64,000 bases of DNA from Vibrio gazogenes (GCF_002196515.1 NZ_CP018836.1:1054001-1118000), one strand, 5' to 3'; shown: positions 18,037 through 26,750, counted from the stretch's first letter. Notes: a model not told the origin generated them from the letters alone. Translations and numbers: made by a program.

Positions 18037-19188
18037 TTGGAGACTTCCCCTATTGCTACTCAGCGCATTGCGGTGCCTGTGATCGCTTTGGCGCTATATG
18101 CGATTGCGTCCGGTTACCTTATGAGCCTGATTCCACTTGTTTTGACTTATTATGAGCTTGATGCATCGCTTGCGAGCTGGCTTGCCAGTGTTTTTTATGC
18201 CGGTCTCTTGCTAGGCGCGGTGATGATGGAACCTTTTGTAAACCGTTGCGGGCATCGGCTGGCATTTATCTGGTGTTTGGTGATTTTGCTACTTTCTATT
18301 GTGGTATTGCCATTACTGCCTTATACCGCGATCTGGCTTGCCGCACGTTTTGTGGCCGGGGTTGCGGTTGCCGGTGTCTTTGTAGTGGTTGAATCCTGGC
18401 TGTTACATGGTGATGCGTCTCGACGTGCAAAGCGTTTAGGCATTTACATGGTGGCCTTATACGGTGGCACTGCAATTGGTCAGTTCGGCATTGGTTTGGG
18501 GGTCTCTGGTGTGATCCCATTTACGGTCATTATTGTGTTGTTGATACTGGCTTCTGTGGTTTTGATTTATGGCGACATGGATCAGCCGCCCGTACAACAA
18601 GCGACAAGTTTATCCTGGAAACAGATGACCAAGCTTAGCCACGCCGCATTGATCGGGTGTCTGGTGTCTGGCCTGATGCTGGGGGCCATTTATGGTTTGA
18701 TGCCGGTTGAGCTTGCGAATCGCGGTATTCCGACGACCCATCTTGGTAGCTTACTCGCATTGGTTATCCTCGGTGCAATGGCCGTGCAACCGATCATTCC
18801 CTGGTTGTCAAAATTTCTGGGGCGTAAACTCTTGATGGCCATGTTTTGTCTGGTTGGTGCAGGTGCATCGGTTTTACCGGTTCTTTATTCTGGAATGGGT
18901 ACGTTGGTACTTGGGTTATTCCTGCTCGGTGTTGCAACGTTTGCGCTCTATCCGATTGCGATCAATCTCGGATGTGACAAGTTAGACGCGACCTACATTG
19001 TGTCAGCAACACAGGTGATGCTGTTTAGTTACAGTGTGGGTTCGGTATTGGGACCGCTCATGGCGAACTGGTTTATACAAGGCAATCAGGGGCTGCTGGG
19101 CTATTTATTTGTGATTTCACTCAGTACTTGCTTCTATATGCTGATTTCCAGTATCAAAACCAAGCGTCAGTGGGTTGCTCGCGGCTGA
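18037..19188 (+). CDS. MFS transporter
   Basis: 383 residues with about 12 membrane segments, in the YcaD-like branch of the major facilitator superfamily. The short loop between helices 2 and 3 reads MEPFVNRCGHRLAF, and helix 4-5 carries RFVAGVAVAGVFVVVESWLLHGD. The start is TTG at 18037 with GAGG eight bases upstream. It lies within the decarboxylase locus, so import of an aromatic acid or export of the phenolic product is plausible but inferred. A hairpin separates it from the converging MarR gene. Confidence 0.88.
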   Translation: METSPIATQRIAVPVIALALYAIASGYLMSLIPLVLTYYELDASLASWLASVFYAGLLLGAVMMEPFVNRCGHRLAFIWCLVILLLSIVVLPLLPYTAIWLAARFVAGVAVAGVFVVVESWLLHGDASRRAKRLGIYMVALYGGTAIGQFGIGLGVSGVIPFTVIIVLLILASVVLIYGDMDQPPVQQATSLSWKQMTKLSHAALIGCLVSGLMLGAIYGLMPVELANRGIPTTHLGSLLALVILGAMAVQPIIPWLSKFLGRKLLMAMFCLVGAGASVLPVLYSGMGTLVLGLFLLGVATFALYPIAINLGCDKLDATYIVSATQVMLFSYSVGSVLGPLMANWFIQGNQGLLGYLFVISLSTCFYMLISSIKTKRQWVARG

Positions 19189-19212
19189 TACTTTTTTCAC
19201 AATGCGATCATA

Positions 19213-19243
19213 CAAAAGCACTGACAAATCGTCGGTGCTTTTG
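19213..19243. terminator. Probable bidirectional terminator between MFS and MarR genes
   Basis: CAAAAGCAC (19213-19221) pairs with GTGCTTTTG (19235-19243), and the stem extends inward. It is located between convergent stop codons. Confidence 0.65.
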
Positions 19244-19259
19244 ACGTTTGGGGGAGTGT

Positions 19260-19676
19260 TTAACGGCTGACGGATAATGTATTCAGAATACGCAACAATT
19301 GTTGATGATCCGCTGCTGAGATCCGACCCAGAAACTGCATATCAAGTGATTGAACGACTGCCATGGAATCATGGTAAAGCTGTTCACCTTCGGTCGTTAA
19401 ATAGACAAAGCGGCGTCTTTTATCTTGCGTACCATGCTGTCGGTTAATCAGCCCCCGTTTTTCCATTCTGCCCAATAGTTCTGCCAGTGTTGCTTTGGTG
19501 GTAATGGCGGCCTCCACCAGATCAACCTGCTCAATTCCCGGAGATTGGGCAATCGCATGCAAAACCGAAAACTGTGGTTTTGTCACATGGGGTAATGCTT
19601 CTTGCCAATAGGATGTATGTTCTTGAAATAGTTTCCGCATTAAGTGAAATACAGCTGAATCTAATGGTTGAGTCAT
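19260..19676 (-). CDS. MarR-family transcriptional regulator
   Basis: 138 residues with a winged helix: TKPQFSVLHAIAQSPGIEQVDLVEAA, recognition helix region TTKATLAELLGRMEKRGLINRQ, and wing DKRRRFVYLTTEGEQLY. It is transcribed away from the UbiX-like gene; the 233-base gap between them contains a 48-bp palindrome. MarR proteins of aromatic catabolism or stress loci usually repress the divergent operon and release on binding a phenolic ligand, so this is the likely local repressor. Confidence 0.9.
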   Translation of the reverse strand: MTQPLDSAVFHLMRKLFQEHTSYWQEALPHVTKPQFSVLHAIAQSPGIEQVDLVEAAITTKATLAELLGRMEKRGLINRQHGTQDKRRRFVYLTTEGEQLYHDSMAVVQSLDMQFLGRISAADHQQLLRILNTLSVSR

Positions 19677-19771
19677 TTGTTCAGGTTATCCTTGGTCTTA
19701 ATGAAAGAGGGGCGCAATGTGACACAAAATATGGTCATGCAAAATATCCATTCATTACGTATTTTGTTAAT

Positions 19772-19784
19772 TATATACCCAAGT
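19772..19784. repeat. TATATACCCAAGT motif, copy 1
   Basis: This 13-base word occurs again, inverted, at 58529-58541, also between genes; after each copy the sequence includes a CAAG four bases on. It looks like a dispersed intergenic repeat of vibrios. Confidence 0.45.
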
Positions 19785-19848
19785 TGCTGCAAGGGAACTG
19801 AGGTATCACTGATTTGAAATTTTAATATTGCTTTTTATGTATATAAGA

Positions 19849-19896
19849 TTTAGTTTAACCACATTGTTCGTGTACGAACAATGTGGTTAAACTAAA
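19849..19896. promoter_or_regulatory. 48-bp near-perfect palindrome before the UbiX-like gene
   Basis: Two 23-base arms (19849-19871 and 19874-19896) are exact reverse complements with only GT between them; the right arm begins ACGAACAATGTGG. The right end lies 13 bases before the ATG at 19910, and no T-run follows. It is most likely the operator of the divergent MarR regulator. As RNA it would form a very stable hairpin just before the ribosome site GAGGG. Confidence 0.8.
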
Positions 19897-19909
19897 ATTC
19901 TGAGGGTGT

Positions 19910-20503
19910 ATGAGGCTAATTGTTGGAATGACAGGTGCTACCGGGGCACCTTTGGCTGTCACGCTGTTGCAAGCTTTACAGCAAATTCCGGATGTAGAAA
20001 CACATTTTGTGATGTCGCGTTGGGCAAAAACGACGATTGAACTCGAAACGTCGATGACAGCCAGAGACGTTAGTCTTCTGGCCGACGCCACGTACCATTC
20101 TGCGGATCAGGCGGCGGCGATTTCATCCGGATCATTCCGAACAGACGGTATGATCATTATTCCTTGTAGCATGAAGACCTTGGCTGGTATCCGAACCGGA
20201 TATGCTGAGGGTTTAATTGGACGGGCTGCTGATGTGATCTTAAAAGAACAACGTCGATTGGTGCTTGTGCCCCGTGAAATGCCGCTCAATCCGATCCACT
20301 TAGAGAATATGCTCGCGCTTGCCAGAATGGGCGTCTCGATGGTGCCCCCCATGCCTGCGTGGTACAACCGACCTGAGTCTGTCGAAGATATTAAACAGCA
20401 TATTGTCACGAGAGTGCTGGACCAGTTTGGTCTGGATGCACCGTTTGCGAAACGCTGGCAAGGTCTTTCTCAAACAACCAATAGACATGATGAGGAATCG
20501 TGA
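19910..20503 (+). CDS. UbiX-like flavin prenyltransferase (decarboxylase subunit B)
   Basis: 197 residues of the UbiX/Pad1 family, which attach dimethylallyl phosphate to FMN to make prenylated FMN. Visible motifs are the FMN-binding VGMTGATGAPLA at the N-terminus, SSGSFRTDGMIIIPCSMKTLAGI, and RRLVLVPREMPLNPIHLENMLAL. It belongs with the hydroxyarylic-acid decarboxylase type (BsdB, VdcB, Pad1) rather than housekeeping ubiquinone synthesis because UbiD-like and BsdD-like genes follow. Its stop is immediately followed by the next ATG. Confidence 0.9.
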   Translation: MRLIVGMTGATGAPLAVTLLQALQQIPDVETHFVMSRWAKTTIELETSMTARDVSLLADATYHSADQAAAISSGSFRTDGMIIIPCSMKTLAGIRTGYAEGLIGRAADVILKEQRRLVLVPREMPLNPIHLENMLALARMGVSMVPPMPAWYNRPESVEDIKQHIVTRVLDQFGLDAPFAKRWQGLSQTTNRHDEES

Positions 20504-21943
20504 ATGATTTTTGATGATTTAAGAAGTTATTTAAATGCGTTAGAAGAGCAAGGCCAGTTGTTGAGAATTACCGAGCAGGTGAAGGCGGAACCAGATATTG
20601 GCGCTGCGGCCAATGCAGCCGGAAGAATTGGTGACGGTGCTCCGGCACTTTGGTTTGATAATATCGAGGGATTTACCGACGCCAGAGTGGCGATGAATAC
20701 GGTTGGATCGTGGCCAAATCACGCGATATCAATTGGGTTACCATCCAATACACCGGTGAAAAAACAGATCGATGAATTTATTCGCCGTTGGGATAATTTC
20801 CCGGTGGCGCCTGTGTATCGGGACAACCCGCCTTGGGCTGAAAATACGGTTGATGGTGAAGCGATCAATCTGTTTGATATTCTGCCGCTTTTCCGGCTCA
20901 ACGATGGGGATGGCGGATTCTATCTCGATAAGGCGTGTACAGTTTCTCGGGATCCGACGGATCCAGACAACTTTGACAAGCAGAATGTCGGAGTTTATCG
21001 GCTGGAAGTCAAAGGTAAAAGAAAGTTGGGTTTGCAGCCGATTCCGATGCATGACATTGCGATTCATCTGCATAAAGCAGAGGAGAGGGGCGAGGATCTG
21101 CCAGTGGCGATTGTGCTCGGTAATGATCCAATCATCACACTGATGGGGGCAACACCACTTAAATATGATCAGTCTGAATACGATATGGCAGGGGCGCTCA
21201 GAGAAGCACCGTATCCGATTGTAAAAGCACCGTTGACCGGATTTGATGTGCCTTGGGGATCTGAAGTCGTGCTCGAAGGGGTTATTGAGTGTGGTGTCCG
21301 TGAGATTGAAGGGCCATTCGGTGAGTTTACCGGACATTATTCCGGTGGTCGGAGAATGGCCGTTGTCAGAATTGATAAGGTTTCTTACCGGACCAATCCC
21401 ATTTTCGAATGTTTATATCTCGGAATGCCGTGGACAGAGGTTGATTATTTGATTGGGCCTGCAACTTGTGTCCCCTTGTATCAGCAACTCAAAGCTGAGT
21501 TTCCTGAAGTCCAAGCGGTCAATGCCATGTACACACATGGTTTACTGGTGATTATCTCGACGAAGAAACGTTTCGGAGGTTTTGCCAGAGCGGTCGGGAT
21601 GCGTGCCATGACCACACCGCATGGTCTTGGCTACGTCAAAATGGTCATTATGGTCGATGAAGATGTGGATCCTTTCGATTTAAAACAAGTGATGTGGGCG
21701 ATGTCATCGAAAGTGAATCCGGCAGGTGACTTGGTTCAACTGAATAACATGTCGGTCCTTGAACTGGATCCCGGCTCATCACCGGCAGGGATGACGGATA
21801 AATTGATTATCGATGCGACAACACCGGTCGCTCCGGATAATCGAGGAAACTACGGTATGCCTGTCAAAGATCTGCCTGAGACGAAAGAATGGGTATCTAA
21901 ATTAACTCGTATGATTGATGAAGCAAAGGAAGGTAAACAATGA
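20504..21943 (+). CDS. UbiD-family hydroxyarylic acid decarboxylase (subunit C)
   Basis: 479 residues. It uses prenylated FMN for reversible non-oxidative decarboxylation of an aromatic acid. The catalytic Arg-Glu-Glu set of the family appears as Arg166 (GVYRLEVKGK), Glu269 and Glu274 (EGPFGE). The downstream BsdD-like gene places it in the BsdC/VdcC/LpdC type acting on vanillate, 4-hydroxybenzoate or gallate; the exact substrate cannot be read from sequence. It is directly adjacent to the UbiX-like gene and overlaps the next gene by four bases (ATGA). Confidence 0.92.
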   Translation: MIFDDLRSYLNALEEQGQLLRITEQVKAEPDIGAAANAAGRIGDGAPALWFDNIEGFTDARVAMNTVGSWPNHAISIGLPSNTPVKKQIDEFIRRWDNFPVAPVYRDNPPWAENTVDGEAINLFDILPLFRLNDGDGGFYLDKACTVSRDPTDPDNFDKQNVGVYRLEVKGKRKLGLQPIPMHDIAIHLHKAEERGEDLPVAIVLGNDPIITLMGATPLKYDQSEYDMAGALREAPYPIVKAPLTGFDVPWGSEVVLEGVIECGVREIEGPFGEFTGHYSGGRRMAVVRIDKVSYRTNPIFECLYLGMPWTEVDYLIGPATCVPLYQQLKAEFPEVQAVNAMYTHGLLVIISTKKRFGGFARAVGMRAMTTPHGLGYVKMVIMVDEDVDPFDLKQVMWAMSSKVNPAGDLVQLNNMSVLELDPGSSPAGMTDKLIIDATTPVAPDNRGNYGMPVKDLPETKEWVSKLTRMIDEAKEGKQ

Positions 21944-22176
21944 TTTGTCCACGCTGTGCCCATAAAGAGATAATGACACTTGCTCTGTCGCCAGTTCCTG
22001 ATGTATGGACGGTCTATCAATGCCAACAATGCCTCTATACTTGGCGTTCAACAGAACCGCTTCGACGGATAAGCCGCGAGCATTTTCCTGATGCGTTTAA
22101 AATGACGCAGGCAGATATCGATAACGCACTGCTATTGCCAGAAATCCCCCCATTACTCCCTGTGAATGAACAATAA
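21940..22176 (+). CDS. BsdD/VdcD-like small decarboxylase-associated protein
   Basis: 78 residues with two CxxC pairs (CPRC near residue 3, CQQC near 29) that look like a zinc ribbon, then LYTWRSTEPLRRISREHFPDAFKMTQADID, which is the hallmark of the BsdD/VdcD/YclD family. Its molecular role is unclear, but it is a standard third component of these decarboxylases. It overlaps the UbiD-like stop (ATGA), so the three genes are one operon. Confidence 0.88.
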   Translation: MICPRCAHKEIMTLALSPVPDVWTVYQCQQCLYTWRSTEPLRRISREHFPDAFKMTQADIDNALLLPEIPPLLPVNEQ

Positions 22177-22198
22177 ATCATAGGGAAGGGAAAGTATC

Positions 22199-22238
22199 AA
22201 AGAGAGCACTGCAACTGGGGTGGCTCTCTTGTGTTTTT
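22199..22238 (+). terminator. Terminator of the decarboxylase operon
   Basis: AAGAGAGC (22200-22207) pairs with GCTCTCTT (22223-22230), followed by GTGTTTTTT, starting 23 bases after the stop codon. Confidence 0.8.
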
Positions 22239-22792
22239 TGTTGAATCGTCATGATCGAATCATTCATGTTCAGAGTTGTATATTCTATCTGGCGTGCTGT
22301 TTCGTGTGTACACAAAGGACAAATAGCGTATATTTTATAGAAATTAAGTTTTGAATTTTATGATATATTTTTTTATTTATATATCAATAGGTAATATTCA
22401 ACATGCGTTCCTTATGGAAGGTTAAGGTTAAATATAATTTATATCGTCACTACGCCAAGTGAGATTATTTGTTTTTATAGCATTTAATCTGATACGTTTT
22501 ATATCACATTAAATAAGCTATTTATTGAATTAAATGTATTTAATTAGTATGTAATTACTTGGCACTAGTCATATATTCTAATTTTTGTGGGTTACATATA
22601 TTTCATGGCGTGGCATAGTTAACAAAATCGCTTAATATAAAAATGTTGGCGTATAATTTTTAAGTGGTTTCTGTTATTCAGTTGTTCTCATTTAGTTTTG
22701 CGAAGTCAGACATCTATGTATGCGTGAGTAAATCAATTGACAGTTACCTCTGTCATACAATATTTAACACTAACTAACAAGGTTGGAAAAAT
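22239..22792. other. Long AT-rich region before the xylanase gene
   Basis: About 550 bases, strongly AT-rich with many runs of A and T, and no gene. It contains a small perfect palindrome, AATTAAAT/ATTTAATT at 22528-22545 around GT. The composition suits silencing by H-NS-type proteins and a transferred segment. The ribosome site of the next gene is AAGGTTGG. Confidence 0.5.
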
Positions 22793-24013
22793 ATGGAGAT
22801 GAAAAAAATAATTGGGATTTCAGCGGCTTTTTTGCTTAGTTCGATGAGCTTAAATGCCGTTGCTGGTTCTGTATATGTGAATTTTAATGCCGAATATCAA
22901 GAAATTGATGGATTTGGCGGCATGAATGCCCCCGGGTGGATTAATGATTTAACATCAGCACAAGCGACCGCTGCATTTGGGAATGGCGATGGTCAAATGG
23001 GTTTATCCATCATGCGTATGCGAATCGATCCTGATTCAAACCAATGGTACAGACAAGTACCGACCGCTCAAATTGCTCATTCTTATGGTGCCAAACTATT
23101 GGCAACACCTTGGTCTCCACCGGCTTATATGAAGACCAATAACAACGTCAATAATGGCGGTAAACTGAAGAAAGAACATTATTGGGGATATACCAACCAT
23201 TTAATGGATTTTACCCATTATATGGCCGGTAAAAATGCACCAATTTATGCGTTATCTATCCAAAATGAACCAGACTGGCACCCAGATTATGAGTCTTGTG
23301 ACTGGTCCGGTGCAGATTTTGTCAATTATTTGAATGATCAAGGATGGCGTCTGGACTCTTCGCTTAAAATCTTAGCGCCTGAATCATTAGGTTTTAATCC
23401 TGCCCTTTCTGATCCAATTTTAAATAATTCTGTAGCTAGTAGCCATGTCGATATTATCGGCGGTCACTTGTATGGTGTGAAACCCAAAAATTATCCGCTT
23501 GCATTGCAAAAAGGTAAAAAACTTTGGATGACAGAGCACTATACCGATAATGAAGATGGAAATAACTGGAATAAAGCCATGGATGTTGGTTTAGAGCTGC
23601 ATCAAAGTATGGTTGCGAATTATAGCGCTTATATCTGGTGGTATGTTCGCCGTAGTTATGGCTTGTTAAGTGAGAATGGTAACATCAGTAAACGTGGTTA
23701 TGTGATGTCACAATACTCAAAATTCATTCGTCCGGGTGATGTCCGTATTGCAGCAACTGAAGTCCCAGAGAGTAATGTCTATGTGACGGCTTATAAAAAC
23801 CGCTCCGGCAAACTGGTTGTTGCAGTTGTCAACCGAAGCAACTCTCATAAGGAACTGAAATTTACGCTGCAAAACGGCACTGTTGGTTCAATGACAAAAT
23901 ATGTGACATCAGCGTCTAAGAACGTCAGTTATGGCGGCAAATACGCAGTGAGTAACAATCGCTTTACGGCTTACGCAGACCCTTGGTCAGTGATGACATT
24001 TGTTTCTGAGTAA
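22793..24013 (+). CDS. Secreted GH30 glucuronoxylanase
   Basis: 406 residues. The signal peptide (KKIIGISAAFLLSSMSLNAVAG) directs export. The mature enzyme starts with the GH30 pattern YQEIDGFGGMNAPGW. Acid/base Glu159 is in SIQNEPDW and nucleophile Glu248 in WMTEHYT. WWYVRRSYG (Arg286/Arg287) is the sequence that binds the methylglucuronic-acid side chain in subfamily 8 enzymes such as B. subtilis XynC, so I call it a glucuronoxylan endo-xylanase. A beta-sandwich domain follows. No other xylan genes are in the window. A second in-frame ATG lies at 22799. Confidence 0.9.
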   Translation: MEMKKIIGISAAFLLSSMSLNAVAGSVYVNFNAEYQEIDGFGGMNAPGWINDLTSAQATAAFGNGDGQMGLSIMRMRIDPDSNQWYRQVPTAQIAHSYGAKLLATPWSPPAYMKTNNNVNNGGKLKKEHYWGYTNHLMDFTHYMAGKNAPIYALSIQNEPDWHPDYESCDWSGADFVNYLNDQGWRLDSSLKILAPESLGFNPALSDPILNNSVASSHVDIIGGHLYGVKPKNYPLALQKGKKLWMTEHYTDNEDGNNWNKAMDVGLELHQSMVANYSAYIWWYVRRSYGLLSENGNISKRGYVMSQYSKFIRPGDVRIAATEVPESNVYVTAYKNRSGKLVVAVVNRSNSHKELKFTLQNGTVGSMTKYVTSASKNVSYGGKYAVSNNRFTAYADPWSVMTFVSE

Positions 24014-24057
24014 TTGATGTCGGTAAAGGTGAATCCCCCTTCACCTTTTACCTTTCA

Positions 24058-24108
24058 AATGAACCTTGAGTACCATCTTGAACAAAATGGTGGCTCAAGG
24101 TTCATTTC
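24058..24108. terminator. Terminator after the xylanase gene
   Basis: AATGAACCTTGAG (24058-24070) pairs exactly with CTCAAGGTTCATT (24094-24106), with a further ACCAT/ATGGT inner stem. It lies between convergent genes. Confidence 0.75.
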
Positions 24109-24187
24109 ATGATGACGGGAGCTTGTTTATTGGCTTATTTTGTTCTCTCACGTGTTTTTAAGGTGTGAGCTTGATGATCACCTGAGC

Positions 24188-24613
24188 TCATGAGGTAAGG
24201 GTGAGCCCACACAAAACCAGTAAACAGATATTGGACAATAGACCGAGTAAGAAGAAATAGGAACGCGGACTCGGGTTGGTTTCTGTAGCAATCGCATAAT
24301 AGAGCACCATATGTACAATTCTTGCTCCGGCAAAAACCCAGATAAAAATCCCGGTCCAAAATACATTTGTTCCCATGAGAATGGCTAAAAATGATGTCCC
24401 CAACATGATTGGGAGATTTTCCAGCGAGTTCATAAAAGTACGGTGGGATCTGAACACAAATGAGTCGTGACTGAGTGATTCGTCAATTTTCCCGGGAACA
24501 GCTCCTGGCTGAGAGCCTTTCGATACAGATGCCACAAGACTTTGAATCAGCCATGTGATAAGCATCGTAAAAATACCCCAGTAAGATGTTGTATATAAAT
24601 CTATAGCCGTCAT
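24188..24613 (-). CDS. MAPEG-family membrane protein
   Basis: 141 residues with four hydrophobic segments. The sequence between helices 1 and 2, FVFRSHRTFMNSLENLPIMLG, and ARIVHMVLYYA in helix 3 are typical of MAPEG proteins (membrane-associated eicosanoid and glutathione metabolism family). Bacterial members are mostly uncharacterised; some have glutathione transferase activity. First of a set of single-gene accessory units. Confidence 0.85.
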   Translation of the reverse strand: MTAIDLYTTSYWGIFTMLITWLIQSLVASVSKGSQPGAVPGKIDESLSHDSFVFRSHRTFMNSLENLPIMLGTSFLAILMGTNVFWTGIFIWVFAGARIVHMVLYYAIATETNPSPRSYFFLLGLLSNICLLVLCGLTLTS

Positions 24614-24749
24614 ACCTTTTCCTCGTTATATTGCCCAACGGTTAAACCCATCTCTTGTCCATAGCTTGTCTATATAAAACCTCAAGCGAAGTTGAAGCCA
24701 ATCATTATTTTAAGCTAAAAAAAGCGTCGTGCGTTGAGTGATGTGTTTG

Positions 24750-25301
24750 CTACTCGCTATCCAGCGTTTTGATAAGTTTAGCCGGTATGCCACCCACTAA
24801 GGTGTCCGGTGCCACATCTTTGGTCACCACTGCGCCTGCTGCGACAACCGAGCGTGCACCGATGGTGACACCTTGGCAAATCACGGCATTTCCCCCGATC
24901 CAGACATCATCTTCGACGACGATTGGTAAACACTGAAATTCCCAATTCTTGCGTTTTCGATAATCCAATGAATGGGCCGGTGTATAAAATTGGACACTTG
25001 GGCCAATTAGAACATCATTGCCGATAGTGATCGGTGCATTATCTAGCATGGTGACACCCATGTTGATGTAGGTATTGTTACCGATAGAAATGCTTTTTCC
25101 ATATTCACAGAGGAATGGCGGACATACGACCGTATTGTTTCCCACATGCTTGAATAATTGGACAACGTAAGGTTTGGCCGCTTCAAATTGACGTGAATTG
25201 ATTTCTTTCAGTAACTCAAATGCTGCATTTCTCAACTCAGCAAACTCGGAACTGGTTGCGTCAAATTCCAAACCTAAGCCCATTTTCTCAAATTCACTCA
25301 T
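24750..25301 (-). CDS. Maltose/galactoside O-acetyltransferase family protein
   Basis: 183 residues, left-handed parallel beta-helix acetyltransferase. An N-terminal region of about 50 residues precedes hexapeptide repeats (SIGNNTYINMGVTMLDNAPITIGNDVLIGPSVQFYTPAHSLD), with the catalytic His in TPAHSLD and the C-terminal VVAAGAVVTKDVAPDTLVGGIPAKLIK. Resembles Maa/LacA-like enzymes that acetylate sugars with acetyl-CoA. The acceptor is unknown and there is no sugar operon beside it. Confidence 0.88.
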   Translation of the reverse strand: MSEFEKMGLGLEFDATSSEFAELRNAAFELLKEINSRQFEAAKPYVVQLFKHVGNNTVVCPPFLCEYGKSISIGNNTYINMGVTMLDNAPITIGNDVLIGPSVQFYTPAHSLDYRKRKNWEFQCLPIVVEDDVWIGGNAVICQGVTIGARSVVAAGAVVTKDVAPDTLVGGIPAKLIKTLDSE

Positions 25302-25454
25302 ATTCTCATTACCATTTTAGTATGTGTGTCTTACTTACATGACTTTAAAATATCAGTGATTGCACAACAACGATGTGTATGCGCTCTCACTTTCATTGGC
25401 CTCAGCAAACATCGTCAGAAACGTGGTCAAATAAGCATGCCATTCAAATGTGAC

Positions 25455-25973
25455 TTACTCATGCCAACTCACGTCTGACGAGGGTATCCGGTGATTTGGG
25501 TGAAGATATTTTTCCATTGAGAAATTGATGAGGGACTCGCCGTTGCGTTGTACTTCATTCTTCTTGACCACAGCAAAGCCACGACGGTCGAAGAAAGGTT
25601 TAGCGATAAGCGATGCCTCAACGTATAAGCGTTCGATACCGGCTTCTGTCGCTTTTGCAAGCAAGTGTTCATAAAGTGAAGTGGCAACCCCGATTCCCTG
25701 AAAATCTGGATGTGTATAGGTGCAATCAATATGGCCATCACTATCAAGCTCGATAAAACCGGCAACTCGGTTGTCGATGATTGCCACGAATGGCTGCTTG
25801 TGACTGAGCCGCTCAGCCCACAACTGATAGTTAATCGGTGTTGGAGCCCAAGCTTCCTTTTGTTCGGGTGTATACACCGAAGGGTCAATGGCATGTACCG
25901 ACTGATAAAACAAGTCAGCAATCTCTCGGGCCCATTCTGGTGAGTAGGTTTGTATTTTTATCGTTTCTTTCAT
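25455..25973 (-). CDS. GNAT-family N-acetyltransferase
   Basis: 172 residues with a GNAT fold: acetyl-CoA-binding motif region THPDFQGIGVATSLYEHLLAKA, then LYVEASLIAKPFFDRRGFAVVKK. It resembles the YafP-like branch of GNAT proteins. Target unknown; no partner gene. It starts at an ATG with a weak ribosome site. Confidence 0.82.
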   Translation of the reverse strand: MKETIKIQTYSPEWAREIADLFYQSVHAIDPSVYTPEQKEAWAPTPINYQLWAERLSHKQPFVAIIDNRVAGFIELDSDGHIDCTYTHPDFQGIGVATSLYEHLLAKATEAGIERLYVEASLIAKPFFDRRGFAVVKKNEVQRNGESLINFSMEKYLHPNHRIPSSDVSWHE

Positions 25974-26129
25974 TAATCAATTCAATTTGTTATGGAGAAT
26001 AATGATTGTAAAAAATAGTAGACTTGCTCACAAAAATATTTTGTATCCAAGAGTGAATAGTCCGTTGCATTGAATTATTTTTTATGCACTCCTACACTAC
26101 ACAAAAGGTTTAACTAAGATGCAGTACCA

Positions 26130-26750
26130 ATGTCAAGATATGATGTCGATATTGAAGAAACGCAATATCAGCCGGGGTCTGGAAACTCAGTTCTTTTAAA
26201 CAAGCTGGGAATTGTAGATGCTGAGGAGATGAATGAGGTTGAGACCTATCTTCTCGTTAAACTATACGAAAAACTATTCTCAAAAACAGTGATTGATGAT
26301 GAATTCAGTTTCCAAACTATCATGAATTGGCATCGACAATGGCTTGGTAATGTGTACTCTTGGGCTGGAAAAATCAGAAATGTTAGAATGTGGAAGGATG
26401 ACTTCGAGTTTACGGTACCACGCCAAATTAGCCCAATGATTGATGATTTTGAGTCAAAATATCTATCGCAAATACAATATGTTGATAAAATGACGACAGA
26501 AGAACTCATTGCATTTATTGCGGAAAGTCACGTCGAATTTATCCTGATTCACCCCTTCAGAGAAGGTAATGGTAGAATTAGCCGATTGCTTATCGATTAT
26601 ATGAGTCAAGAAGCGGGATATGGACTCCTTGACTACAGCTTATGGGATCAAAATAAAGACTTCTATATCGCTTCTATACAGGCAGGATTGAGTGGCGATT
26701 ACCAATATACAGCAAGGTTAGTCAAAGGAGTTTTAGCTAGCGAGTGTTAA
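26130..26750 (+). CDS. Fic-domain protein (probable AMP-transferase), orphan
   Basis: 206 residues. The Fic motif HPFREGNGRISR is complete, with catalytic His141, so transfer of AMP or another nucleotide group to a protein target is expected. I could not find the inhibitory motif (S/T)xxxE(G/N) in the N- or C-terminal part, nor a small antitoxin gene in the 156 bases upstream or the 327 bases downstream. It is the only plus-strand gene in this accessory patch and is visibly AT-rich, which fits horizontal gain. The ribosome site is weak. Confidence 0.85.
   Translation: MSRYDVDIEETQYQPGSGNSVLLNKLGIVDAEEMNEVETYLLVKLYEKLFSKTVIDDEFSFQTIMNWHRQWLGNVYSWAGKIRNVRMWKDDFEFTVPRQISPMIDDFESKYLSQIQYVDKMTTEELIAFIAESHVEFILIHPFREGNGRISRLLIDYMSQEAGYGLLDYSLWDQNKDFYIASIQAGLSGDYQYTARLVKGVLASEC

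Noticed and set aside
24633..24647. attC-like core words GCCCAAC and GTTAAAC side by side
   Set aside because: They are separated by only one base, so no attC hairpin can form; no integrase is present.
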